A stretch of DNA of 32,063 bases from an uncultured bacterium. Its GTDB lineage: Bacteria > Bacteroidota > Bacteroidia > Bacteroidales > Bacteroidaceae. The notes beneath the pieces were generated by a model, which was not told the origin of the DNA, searched no databases, and saw only the letters and a program-made list of their open reading frames with translations. Where the stretch lies: contig CAJMQU010000052.1 in NCBI GenBank assembly GCA_905215555.1, forward strand, positions 1 to 32,063, written 5' to 3'. Positions 23,123 through 31,179 of this stretch are shown piece after piece (the first letter of the stretch is position 1; every line of letters starts with the position of its first letter). The position numbers were made by a program, and so were the translations under genes.

Positions 23123-24421
23123 ATGAATTACACATATAAGCAAATCTGGCTCATTAACTTTCCCGTGATGATGAGCATTCTGATGGAACAATTAATCAAT
23201 ATCACAGATGCAGTTTTTCTTGGACATGTGGGCGAGGTGGAATTGGGTGCCTCTGCCCTTGCAAGTGTTTATTATCTGGCTATCTATATGCTTGGATTTG
23301 GTTTCAGCCTGGGATTGCAGGTGATGATTGCCCGTAGCAATGGGGAACAACGGTACACGGAAACTGGCCGGACGTTCTATCAGGGATTATTTTTTTTAAT
23401 CAGCTTGGCGGTTGTTCTAAGTCTGGCATCCTATGCGCTATCCCCCCTCATTCTGAAATATTTCATTCATTCGCCCACAATTTATGAAGCTGTGGTCGAT
23501 TATTTGGAATGGAGATGTTTCGGGCTGATATTTTCTTTTCCGTTTCTGGCATTCCGTTCGTACTTTGTCGGAATCACAAAAACGAGAATATTGTCGTGGG
23601 CTGCAATGATGGCGATTCTCATAAATATACCTTGCAATTATCTGTTTATCTTCTGTTTTAATCTGGGGATATCAGGGGCGGCAATGGCTTCATCATTGGC
23701 TGAGGCGGGTTCTTTGTTGATATTGGTGTGTTATATTTTGCAGAAGAAGGTGGACGAATATCACTTCGGATTGAAAGCTGTTTATGATGGAAAACTATTG
23801 GCGGCACTCCTGAGGCTATCTGTATGGAGCATGATGCACGCTTTTATCAGTGTTGCCCCGTGGTTTCTTTTCTTTGCGGTGATAGAGCGTTTGGGAGAGG
23901 TACAGTTGGCAGTGTCCAATATCACTAGAAGCGTATCGACGTTTTTTTTTGTGATAGTCAATTCCTTTGCAGCAACAGGAGGTTCTTTGGTAAGTAACCT
24001 GATTGGTGCGGGAGAAGGAAAAACTCTGTTCCGGCTTTGTCGTAAAGTGCTCGGATTGGGATATGCAGTAGGGATTCCTTTGGTTGGTATTGCCATATTC
24101 TTCAACCGTCAGATTGTTGGATTTTACACGGATAATACTCAATTAATCGAGTTTGCCCATTGTCCGTTTATTGTTATGTTGCTGAATTATGGATTTGCCT
24201 TGCCCGGATATGTGTATGTTAATGCAGTGACCGGGACAGGGAATACCCGAATGGCATTTGTATTCCAAGTCTGTACTATTATCATTTACCTGATTTATTT
24301 ATACGCATTAGACCATTATCATACTGTAAATTTATCTGTATATTTAACTGCGGAGTATCTATTTGTGGTTTTGTTGGGAATTCAATCTTATCTCTTTTTA
24401 AAAATGAAAAACTTTTTTTGA
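23123..24421 (+). CDS. MATE-family efflux transporter (second copy)
   Basis: The 432-residue, twelve-helix protein is a paralogue of the MATE protein at 13579. It starts YKQIWLINFPVMMSILMEQL and NITDAVFLGHVG, and LGFGFSLGLQVMIARSNGEQ matches the first copy almost residue for residue, while helices 4-6 and the C-terminus differ more. SLVSNLIGAGEGK and GYVYVNAVTGTGNTRMAF mark the second half. It should export drugs or metabolites; substrates are unknown. It stands alone, with a 509-nt gap before and 272 nt after it. Confidence 0.93.
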   Translation: MNYTYKQIWLINFPVMMSILMEQLINITDAVFLGHVGEVELGASALASVYYLAIYMLGFGFSLGLQVMIARSNGEQRYTETGRTFYQGLFFLISLAVVLSLASYALSPLILKYFIHSPTIYEAVVDYLEWRCFGLIFSFPFLAFRSYFVGITKTRILSWAAMMAILINIPCNYLFIFCFNLGISGAAMASSLAEAGSLLILVCYILQKKVDEYHFGLKAVYDGKLLAALLRLSVWSMMHAFISVAPWFLFFAVIERLGEVQLAVSNITRSVSTFFFVIVNSFAATGGSLVSNLIGAGEGKTLFRLCRKVLGLGYAVGIPLVGIAIFFNRQIVGFYTDNTQLIEFAHCPFIVMLLNYGFALPGYVYVNAVTGTGNTRMAFVFQVCTIIIYLIYLYALDHYHTVNLSVYLTAEYLFVVLLGIQSYLFLKMKNFF

Positions 24422-24566
24422 TTACAAATGTTATATCTTAAAATCCATCATTGGAAGATGGTAGGTACAAAAGGTTGAATTTACGCAAACGGGAAAAGTC
24501 GACTATCCTCTTCAGCCAGTAAAATCAGAATTTGTGTGAGATACTATGTGCACAATGTTTTCAATA

Positions 24567-24589
24567 GACCAATATCGTATCTATTGGTC
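24567..24589. promoter_or_regulatory. Inverted repeat upstream of the fimbrial operon
   Basis: GACCAATA at 24567-24574 and TATTGGTC at 24582-24589 form a perfect 8-bp inverted repeat with a 7-nt centre, 105 nt upstream of the first fimbrial start codon. It could be an operator. No consensus TTTG-N19-TAnnTTTG promoter is visible in the 272-nt gap (24422-24693), which is otherwise AT-rich and without a gene. Confidence 0.4.
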
Positions 24590-24693
24590 GTGAGGAAATA
24601 TTGTTTGTCGCACTATACAAAAAATTAGATAAGGATATGAAAGGGAGATATCTTGGAATATACTGAAATAGTATTATTAAAAAAATAAACATT

Positions 24694-26091
24694 ATGAATC
24701 TTAAGACATTTTTTATAGCATCAGTAATAGGAGTTGCTTTTATTGCTTGCAACGATGACAGCATTCAGGATGCTGGGAAAGAAAAGGGAGTACTTACCTA
24801 TATGAGCCTGTCTGTCAACTTGCCGGGAAAGACAGCGAGCAGAGCACTTCCGGGTGATTACAACAGTGACGGAACTTATGAAGGCCTGGATAGTTTGCAA
24901 ACACTTGATGTGTATATGCAATCTGCAGACGGCACTATAGAGGCGAAACGTTTTACGGGAGCGGATGTATCCCATACAGGAACTATCTTATCTCCAAGCC
25001 AGCCATTCAGAACGACATCGGGATATAAGACTGTTTATGTGGTTATCAATAATCCGAATCCATTGGGTAATACGATCACCACCGAACATGAACTGATAAA
25101 AACGGATAATTTGGCACAAGTGGTGACTGCGAATGGCAAAGAGTATGACTTGATTACCATGACCGGAAAATCGGGAAATATATATATTGAGCCGGATGTG
25201 CCGATACAGGATGTGGCAAATGGTGCGAATAAGATAAAAGTAAATGTAGACCGTGTTGCTTCAAGGGTGATTGTAACTACTACAGCATCACCAGAATTGA
25301 CAGATGACCAAGGGAATAAGATAGGAACCGTTTCGGATGTCAATTTCTCGGTGGCACAGGGGACTAATAAGATTTACTGGATCGGACAGCCTGAATATGT
25401 ATCGTTCGGTAGTGAATATGTACCGGTATTGGGCGAATATGATGGTCAGGCTGATACATATTATGATTATTCCGGTCTGTCCGTGAGAACTGCGATTCCA
25501 AAGAAGCCTGTTGAAGCCGATGGATATAAAGCGCTGAAAGGGCAGTTCTTGTTTGAAAACACCCATGAGGCAGGTGATAGGGAAAATACGAAGTACAGGA
25601 AAGGAAATACCGCTTATGTCTTGGTTAGAGCCAAATTTACTCCTGATGAGAGTGCTATTGCTGACGGCGGAACGTTGACAGGGGGGACTTTCTATTTAGG
25701 ACAGTCGGACGGAAAAATCTACTCTTCGAAGCAGGCTGCTTTGTCAGCATTCCCTAACCAGAAGGTTGCGACCTATGTTGGTGGTGAAATGATCAACTAT
25801 GCTTGGCTGAATCCGGATGACCAAGTAAAACCGCTAAATTCGCCTGTTATAAGAAACCATATTTACCATATTAATATTACAGGCTTCAAACGGTTGAGTT
25901 ATAATTGGAATCCGCTGTATCCGGAAGATCCCGATACCACAAATCCCCAGAATCCCGATCCGAAGCCGGGACCTGATGAACCTGAGATTCCAATTGATCC
26001 GGTTGATCCGTTGACTCCCGAACAGACTAATATGTCAGTTGAAGTTCAGGTGTTGGATTGGACTGTGCATTCTTATGATGTTGAATTTTAG
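24694..26091 (+). CDS. FimA/Mfa1-like major fimbrillin (type V pilus stalk subunit)
   Basis: This 465-residue protein has a lipoprotein signal (IGVAFIAC, Cys19), a pro-segment and a likely processing site after an arginine (GKTASR/ALPGDYNSD, near residue 52). In type V pili an Arg protease removes the pro-segment to open the assembly groove. The body is beta-rich, with ASRALPG, YKTVYVVINNPNPLG, VNVDRVASRVIVTTTASPEL and NSPVIRNHIYHINITGFKRL, the usual Mfa1 segment ahead of the end. A proline-rich linker of about 35 residues (PEDPDTTNPQNPDPKPGPDE onward) precedes the terminal strand MSVEVQVLDWTVHSYDVEF. That strand is probably the donor strand for the neighbouring subunit. First gene of a four-gene operon. 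Confidence 0.88.
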   Translation: MNLKTFFIASVIGVAFIACNDDSIQDAGKEKGVLTYMSLSVNLPGKTASRALPGDYNSDGTYEGLDSLQTLDVYMQSADGTIEAKRFTGADVSHTGTILSPSQPFRTTSGYKTVYVVINNPNPLGNTITTEHELIKTDNLAQVVTANGKEYDLITMTGKSGNIYIEPDVPIQDVANGANKIKVNVDRVASRVIVTTTASPELTDDQGNKIGTVSDVNFSVAQGTNKIYWIGQPEYVSFGSEYVPVLGEYDGQADTYYDYSGLSVRTAIPKKPVEADGYKALKGQFLFENTHEAGDRENTKYRKGNTAYVLVRAKFTPDESAIADGGTLTGGTFYLGQSDGKIYSSKQAALSAFPNQKVATYVGGEMINYAWLNPDDQVKPLNSPVIRNHIYHINITGFKRLSYNWNPLYPEDPDTTNPQNPDPKPGPDEPEIPIDPVDPLTPEQTNMSVEVQVLDWTVHSYDVEF

Positions 26092-26112
26092 TATGTTATT
26101 CAGTATATTCCT

Positions 26113-27048
26113 ATGAAATTGTTTTTCCGATATATTGTGCCGATAAGTATAGTCTTTATCTTGTTTAGCCTTGCCGGATGCATAAAGGAAGATGGTGATG
26201 ATTGTTATCAGGAACTTGAAGTTTCTCTTTATTCCAAATCTCCTTGTGAAACGGATACCATTTATCCGGCAGGAATTAAAGATGTAACTTTGTGTGTCTT
26301 CGATAAGAATGATATACTTTCGGCATATGTCCGTAAAGAAGGTATTATTCTTCGTAAAGGCTATAGTGAGGTACTGAAACTTACCTCTCAGGGGCTTTAT
26401 ACGGTTGTGGCATGGTCAGGAATGAATGCCTCCCATCTGGAGCTCAATGGACTGGAACTTGGAAAAACAAAGAAAGATGATTTGATATTCCGTCTGAAAC
26501 GTTTGCAAGGTGTGGCTGCTTTTATGAATGCCAAGCAAATCTATTTCGGTGAGAGCCGTGCCATATATGCGGGTGATGAAACTTCCGGCAGTCTTGTAAA
26601 AGTACCGGTGAACTTGCAGGAGGTTACTAACCGACTCACGATTTCCGTAGAAGGTTTGGATGAAAATGCAGGAGAATATGAAGTGTATATCGAAGCGGAC
26701 AATGGTGCTATGCGCTTGGACGGAACTATTGCTAAAGATGAGGTTGTAAAATATAATCCTATTGCATCTTCCGATGGTGGACAACTGACGGCTGAATTTT
26801 CTCTTTTGAAGCTTGAAACCGGACATAACATCACGATTGTGATTAGGAATGCCACTACAGGGAAAGAACTTTATAGAGGTAGTTTGTTGGGAACTCTTTT
26901 ACTGAAAAATCCGGAAGTGGACTTAAATTGTGATCATGACTTTACTATCAGATTCACCACTCAGGATCAGTGTGATTGTGGGATTTATGTGATTCACGAA
27001 ATATGGGTAAATAATTGGTTGGTGCATAGTTATGATACGGAGCTCTGA
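26113..27048 (+). CDS. FimB/Mfa2-family fimbrial subunit (probable anchor)
   Basis: This 311-residue lipoprotein has a clean lipobox (SLAGC, Cys23) and the FimB/Mfa2 layout: YQELEVSLYSKSPCETDTIY, KDVTLCVFDKNDILSAYVRK, LYTVVAWSGMNASHLELNGL, KKDDLIFRLKRLQG and TNRLTISVEGLDENAGEYEV. In Porphyromonas the Mfa2/FimB protein stays lipid-anchored in the outer membrane and sets fimbrial length. The C-terminus, HEIWVNNWLVHSYDTEL, is very close to the end of the upstream stalk subunit. The start lies 21 nt after the preceding stop, and the next gene begins 2 nt after its own stop, so it is in an operon. Confidence 0.87.
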   Translation: MKLFFRYIVPISIVFILFSLAGCIKEDGDDCYQELEVSLYSKSPCETDTIYPAGIKDVTLCVFDKNDILSAYVRKEGIILRKGYSEVLKLTSQGLYTVVAWSGMNASHLELNGLELGKTKKDDLIFRLKRLQGVAAFMNAKQIYFGESRAIYAGDETSGSLVKVPVNLQEVTNRLTISVEGLDENAGEYEVYIEADNGAMRLDGTIAKDEVVKYNPIASSDGGQLTAEFSLLKLETGHNITIVIRNATTGKELYRGSLLGTLLLKNPEVDLNCDHDFTIRFTTQDQCDCGIYVIHEIWVNNWLVHSYDTEL

Positions 27049-27050
27049 AC

Positions 27051-28877
27051 ATGTATAAAATGAGAATTATGAAATTGGCGATAAAACATATAACACGTAT
27101 GCATTTACACTGTCTGCTGGCTTTGTTTTTTGTTCTTGTTGTAATGGGCAGTTGTACCGGTGAAGAGCATGCCGGAGGTGGAGTGGATGGATATGCCCAT
27201 ATTGTTTTGTCAGTGCGGGCTTCGTCATCCGCCATAAATGAGGATAATGTGCTTTGGGAAGATCGTGTTACTGAATTACGGATGATTGCATTCGATCCGG
27301 AAAGTGGTTCTGTTGTCTTCAACCGGAAACTGTCTTTTCCGGACGGTTTCTCCCGGAAAAGCGGAGTTGTGGTTTTCCGTCCGGGGACGTATGATTTTTA
27401 TTTTGTTGCCAACGAATCGGTTTATCCGGAAGATCTGGTTAGCGCCTTATCGGAAATTGCTAACGAGACTGACTTTGAGACAGATCCCAGATTTACCCGT
27501 ATAGCATATAATCCGAATTTCCGTCCGGATGGAGAAAGTTCGGAAGGACGCTTTCTAATGTCGGCTGTTTATAAAGGGATAGTGGTGACTGAAGGGGGAA
27601 CCGAGGCGACTCCCATTTCACTGCCTCTGCCTACAAATAAGGTGGAACTGGTCAGAACGTTGGCTAAGGTTGAAGTCGTTTTTCGCAAAAAAGTATCTGG
27701 CAGTACTCTTCCGGATCATGCTGTAACTTCTGTGCAGCTGAAGAATGTGGCATCTGGCTTATCTGTTCCTCCTTATGATGATTACTATCGGGGAGATAAG
27801 GGATCCTCTTTATTGGCATCTCTTTCCGAATTTAATTATCAGAATGACAGTATAGGGAAGTCGGTCTTTTATATTCCTGAGTTCTTGGTTCCGGAAGATG
27901 GAATAGACTATACGGAATTATATATCAACAATAAGGCTTTTCCTATGCAGAGTGATCCGGACAAAACAGGAATAACCGGGCAGAGGCGTACTGTTCCGGC
28001 CTTATCGGATAACAGTGTGATTCGTAATTACCATTATATCATAAATGCATATATCAATTCGGAGGGTAAAATAGAAACCCGCATTGAAGTGGAACCTTGG
28101 AAAATAGATAGATACAGCTATATATTTCAGGGAGATGAACAGATAGTGCTACCTCCGGTATTGCCTACGGATTCGAGTATTATTATGCCCACCGATTGTG
28201 GTAAGATAGAGCTTCTGTCAAAGAATGAAGAGTTGCCGGAAGGTTTGAAAGGAGCTTATGGAGACGAAATCAATTATTATGACCCGGCAACGGGGAAACC
28301 TGCCATTATCGAAGGAAATCCACCTTACTACTGTGAGCAAAAATATGGTAAGGGGTGGCGGTTGATCAATTCGTGTGAGCTGATGTCTTTTATGGCTTTG
28401 CTTGACAAGACGTATACTGTATGGATGTCGAATACTTGGGATGCTTATACTTATAACCGTGCTCATCCGGATGCACCGATTCCCTTTTATTCTTTACCTT
28501 TCAGGAAGTCGGCACAAACTTTATTGGAAAAGTTGACGGGAACAGACTTGTCGGGCACGGTACTGATGATTGAAAATAACTGGGAGGATAAAATGAGTGA
28601 TAAGAAACTAGGGATAGTGGATACCTATTTTTCTCCGGGTGATATAAAGGAGAGGGAAGATGACTATCCCGGAGGGTGGCCGTTTCCGGTCCCTCCTGCT
28701 ACGTCTGTCCAAGAATCATGGATTTATAATGAGGCGGCTATTCAGGTGAAAGCTTTCTGGTATTCATCAGGATATGTGGATTTATCCGACCGTTCTAATT
28801 GGGAAAAGGCACTATACAGGAATTTCCAGCGGTATGATTTCCGGGCTGTATCCCGTTGTGTGAGAAGTATTGATTAG
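27051..28877 (+). CDS. Large fimbrillin-like protein with extra C-terminal domain (probable tip adhesin, DUF4906-like)
   Basis: This 608-residue protein has a signal ending VVMGSC (Cys35 from the first ATG). The true start may be Met7, which gives a more usual signal length. Residues about 45-365 look like two fimbrillin beta-sandwich domains: ADGYAHIVLSVRASS-like strands, VTELRMIAFDPESGSVVFNR, TYDFYFVANES, VRTLAKVEVVFRKK, IRNYHYIINAYINSEGKIET and IEVEPWKIDRYSYIF. Residues about 385-608 form a separate aromatic-rich domain (YYCEQKYGKGWRLINSCELM, TYTVWMSNTWDAYTYNRAHP, ESWIYNEAAIQVKAFWYSSG, and an ending YDFRAVSRCVRSID like lectin-type surface domains). This suits an adhesin at the pilus tip. 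The ligand is unknown. Confidence 0.75.
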   Translation: MYKMRIMKLAIKHITRMHLHCLLALFFVLVVMGSCTGEEHAGGGVDGYAHIVLSVRASSSAINEDNVLWEDRVTELRMIAFDPESGSVVFNRKLSFPDGFSRKSGVVVFRPGTYDFYFVANESVYPEDLVSALSEIANETDFETDPRFTRIAYNPNFRPDGESSEGRFLMSAVYKGIVVTEGGTEATPISLPLPTNKVELVRTLAKVEVVFRKKVSGSTLPDHAVTSVQLKNVASGLSVPPYDDYYRGDKGSSLLASLSEFNYQNDSIGKSVFYIPEFLVPEDGIDYTELYINNKAFPMQSDPDKTGITGQRRTVPALSDNSVIRNYHYIINAYINSEGKIETRIEVEPWKIDRYSYIFQGDEQIVLPPVLPTDSSIIMPTDCGKIELLSKNEELPEGLKGAYGDEINYYDPATGKPAIIEGNPPYYCEQKYGKGWRLINSCELMSFMALLDKTYTVWMSNTWDAYTYNRAHPDAPIPFYSLPFRKSAQTLLEKLTGTDLSGTVLMIENNWEDKMSDKKLGIVDTYFSPGDIKEREDDYPGGWPFPVPPATSVQESWIYNEAAIQVKAFWYSSGYVDLSDRSNWEKALYRNFQRYDFRAVSRCVRSID

Positions 28878-28894
28878 AAGAGGAGAAGATAAGT

Positions 28895-29842
28895 ATGTAT
28901 AGATTTTTTTTTATATTGTCTGGCATATTGTTATTCAGTGGCAGTTGTACGGAGTCTGTAGAGCCCTCCCGGGATATAGAAAAGTCTGTGTCTGTCAAGA
29001 TACAACAGAGCCTTTTCAGGAATGGAGCCATGACAGATGAAGATAATCTGGAGAGTGAGCAGATTATTAATACGATTGCTCTGTTTCTTACCGAACCGTC
29101 TTCTAAGGAGATTGCTTTGAAGTATATTAATGTAGGTTCAATGCAGATGGAGGGATATAGGCTGCTCACTCTGCCGCTCCGGTTGACGGAGCTTGAAAAA
29201 AAGGACATTTATCTGATAACGAACTATGGTAATATCGACTTTTCCGGAGTGACTACTTTGGATGACATAGAGAAATTGAATACACCGACAATTGATAAAA
29301 ATCATGTCCTGAATCCGGAGGAAGGGTTTTGTATGTACGGTGAGCTTTTAAATTTTGATTTTACTAATCCGGATAACTCTTCTGCGATGGTAAGTGTGGA
29401 ACGTACTTGTGCAAAGTACAGGATAACACTCACATTTCCGGAGAATCCGGATTTGAGTACGGATAATATGTTTGTCGTAGCTAATGAAGCGTGTTATACT
29501 CATATTGTAGATGATTTAAGAATGAGTATTCCGGATTCTGATTATTTCACTTTAGCACAACCCGTGGCTCTCAAATCTGACGGGGCAGGCGGATATGTGA
29601 ATACAGTATATATGTATGAAGCTGAGAAGGCGCCTAAGATATACTTATATACTCGCATGAATAATTCTTTGGATCAGCAAGAGTTTTCAGCAGAACTACC
29701 CATACCTTACCGAAATTATATATATGATATAGATATCCGGATTTATGAGAACAATAATTCACCGACAACGAGAGGAAAGTATACAGAGCCTTCTTATAAG
29801 ATAGAAACTATAGTCAGAAATGTCTTACCGGAGGTTGAGTAG
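28895..29842 (+). CDS. Minor fimbrillin-like lipoprotein
   Basis: This 315-residue protein has a hydrophobic signal ending FSGSC (Cys18) and a beta-rich body. Its layout follows that of other fimbrillin-like subunits: VSVKIQQSLFRNGAMTDEDN, QIINTIALFLTEPSSKEIAL, KKDIYLITNYGNIDFSGVTT, SVERTCAKYRITLTFPENPD and IPYRNYIYDIDIRIYENN, the conserved strand near the end of each subunit. The last 30 residues (TRGKYTEPSYKIETIVRNVL) do not show the W-x-V-H-S-Y-D ending of the first two subunits. It starts 17 nt after the preceding stop and is the last gene of the operon. It is probably an accessory or tip-proximal subunit; the assignment rests on context and layout. Confidence 0.72.
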   Translation: MYRFFFILSGILLFSGSCTESVEPSRDIEKSVSVKIQQSLFRNGAMTDEDNLESEQIINTIALFLTEPSSKEIALKYINVGSMQMEGYRLLTLPLRLTELEKKDIYLITNYGNIDFSGVTTLDDIEKLNTPTIDKNHVLNPEEGFCMYGELLNFDFTNPDNSSAMVSVERTCAKYRITLTFPENPDLSTDNMFVVANEACYTHIVDDLRMSIPDSDYFTLAQPVALKSDGAGGYVNTVYMYEAEKAPKIYLYTRMNNSLDQQEFSAELPIPYRNYIYDIDIRIYENNNSPTTRGKYTEPSYKIETIVRNVLPEVE

Positions 29843-30136
29843 TCAGAGCTACTGAGAAGGTGGAAGGGTATATTGGCTCAGTTCGAGATCTTGGGGGATT
29901 GAGTTAAAATGCTTATTTTGCTTTTCTTTGGAGTGATGCCACCAGCAACCGAAAAGCGGTTTGTATAGCACTATTTCTCAATAAGTTATATCTTTATTAC
30001 GATGTTAGTCCCTTGAATAAGGTTTTCACAGCTTTGCACCGTTCGACATCAGTTTGTATCTTAGGTACGATTTCTGAATACAAAGATAGAGATTTTTTGT
30101 TATAGTTACTATATTTGTATAAAATAGTTTTTGCAA
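29843..30136. other. Gap at the border to AT-rich DNA, with a possible gene remnant
   Basis: The 294-nt gap after the fimbrial operon has no full gene. On the minus strand, 29997-30095 reads as a 32-codon, protein-like tail ending in TAA (LYSEIVPKIQTDVERCKAVK, then TLFKGLTS), with no sensible start upstream because the frame runs into the opposing DUF2971 gene. It may be the 3' scrap of a displaced gene. TATATTTG on the plus strand at 30110-30117 is a -7 element for the DUF2971 gene. Confidence 0.4.
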
Positions 30137-31165
30137 ATGAATGGATATAAATACAGGGCAAATATTGCCGTTGATGATAAGGGAAACCTCCGTGATATAG
30201 AAACTTTGTTAAAAGATGAATTATGGGCTTCTTCTTTAACTGATTTAAATGACCCTTTTGAAGCAACTTATATAGATAATATAAAAAGAGCACTTGCCCT
30301 TTTTGAATCAGTTTTTGGAGCAAATATTAAAGACGTTAAAAAATATTGGGAGGAATTGATTCTGTTCAAAAATAATATAGGAATATACTCATTAGCATTA
30401 TCTCAAGCCAATTATCCTGATAATGAATTGATGTGGGCACACTATGCAAATTCTCATAAAGGATTTTGTTTAGAATATGATATTGAAAAATTGCAGGATA
30501 GTGAAAATTATACTTTTGATGTAAACCGAATGAAAATTGAATATAAAAATGAACCACCAATAATTGGACTTGATGATATTTATAATAAAGATAGATTTTT
30601 GATTAAAATGTTTGGAACAAAATCTAAATCATGGGAATATGAGAATGAGATAAGGTTAATATATTCAACTTCAAAACGGAAAGAATATAATCCTTTTGCA
30701 TTAAAATCGATTTATTTTGGTTTAAATATAGATGAAAAGCATCAAATACAAATAATAGAAGGATTAGCAAATAGGGATATAAGATTCTATAAAATGCAAA
30801 GAAAAGCAGAATCATATAAGCTTATTCCTATATTGATTCATGAAAATAAACGTATCATTAAGAATAAATTGTTACTATCTCAATATGAAATATTAAAAGA
30901 AAACCACAATCATGCCGTTGAAAATTTTCATGTATTATATAAAGGTGAAAGTATGAATAAAGAAGTATTGCATAATTTTGTCTTGAAATTCAGAGAAGAA
31001 TACACAACAAAAAATGCTAATATCTATGTCTATAATAAAAGAGACATAGCTAATTTAATTGATAAATATCCATTAAATGATAAAGAAGCAGAGCTGCTGC
31101 TCTCTTGTACTATTGCTGAATCATGGTTTACTAATCCTACAGAAGTCTATGTTAATCTATCTTGA
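30137..31165 (+). CDS. DUF2971 protein in AT-rich DNA
   Basis: This 342-residue protein carries the DUF2971 signature in its first 200 residues: LWASSLTDLNDPFEA, IGIYSLALSQANYPDNELMW followed by AHYANSHKGFCLEYD, KSKSWEYENEIRLIY, and LKSIYFGLNIDE. A helical C-terminal region of about 120 residues is less conserved. The biochemical role of DUF2971 is unknown; members are frequent in variable and phage-defence-like regions. The ATG at 30137 lies 19 nt after the -7 element. The base composition (near 30 percent G+C by eye, against mid-forties elsewhere in the window) marks it as likely acquired DNA. It is convergent with the AlbA_2-type regulator, 14 nt apart. Confidence 0.85.
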   Translation: MNGYKYRANIAVDDKGNLRDIETLLKDELWASSLTDLNDPFEATYIDNIKRALALFESVFGANIKDVKKYWEELILFKNNIGIYSLALSQANYPDNELMWAHYANSHKGFCLEYDIEKLQDSENYTFDVNRMKIEYKNEPPIIGLDDIYNKDRFLIKMFGTKSKSWEYENEIRLIYSTSKRKEYNPFALKSIYFGLNIDEKHQIQIIEGLANRDIRFYKMQRKAESYKLIPILIHENKRIIKNKLLLSQYEILKENHNHAVENFHVLYKGESMNKEVLHNFVLKFREEYTTKNANIYVYNKRDIANLIDKYPLNDKEAELLLSCTIAESWFTNPTEVYVNLS

Positions 31166-31179
31166 ATCAGTTGTAGTTA

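Noticed and set aside
27051..28877. Third fimbrial-operon gene as a susD-type or carbohydrate-utilisation protein
   Set aside because: There is no TonB-dependent transporter partner, and the strands and context fit fimbrillins.
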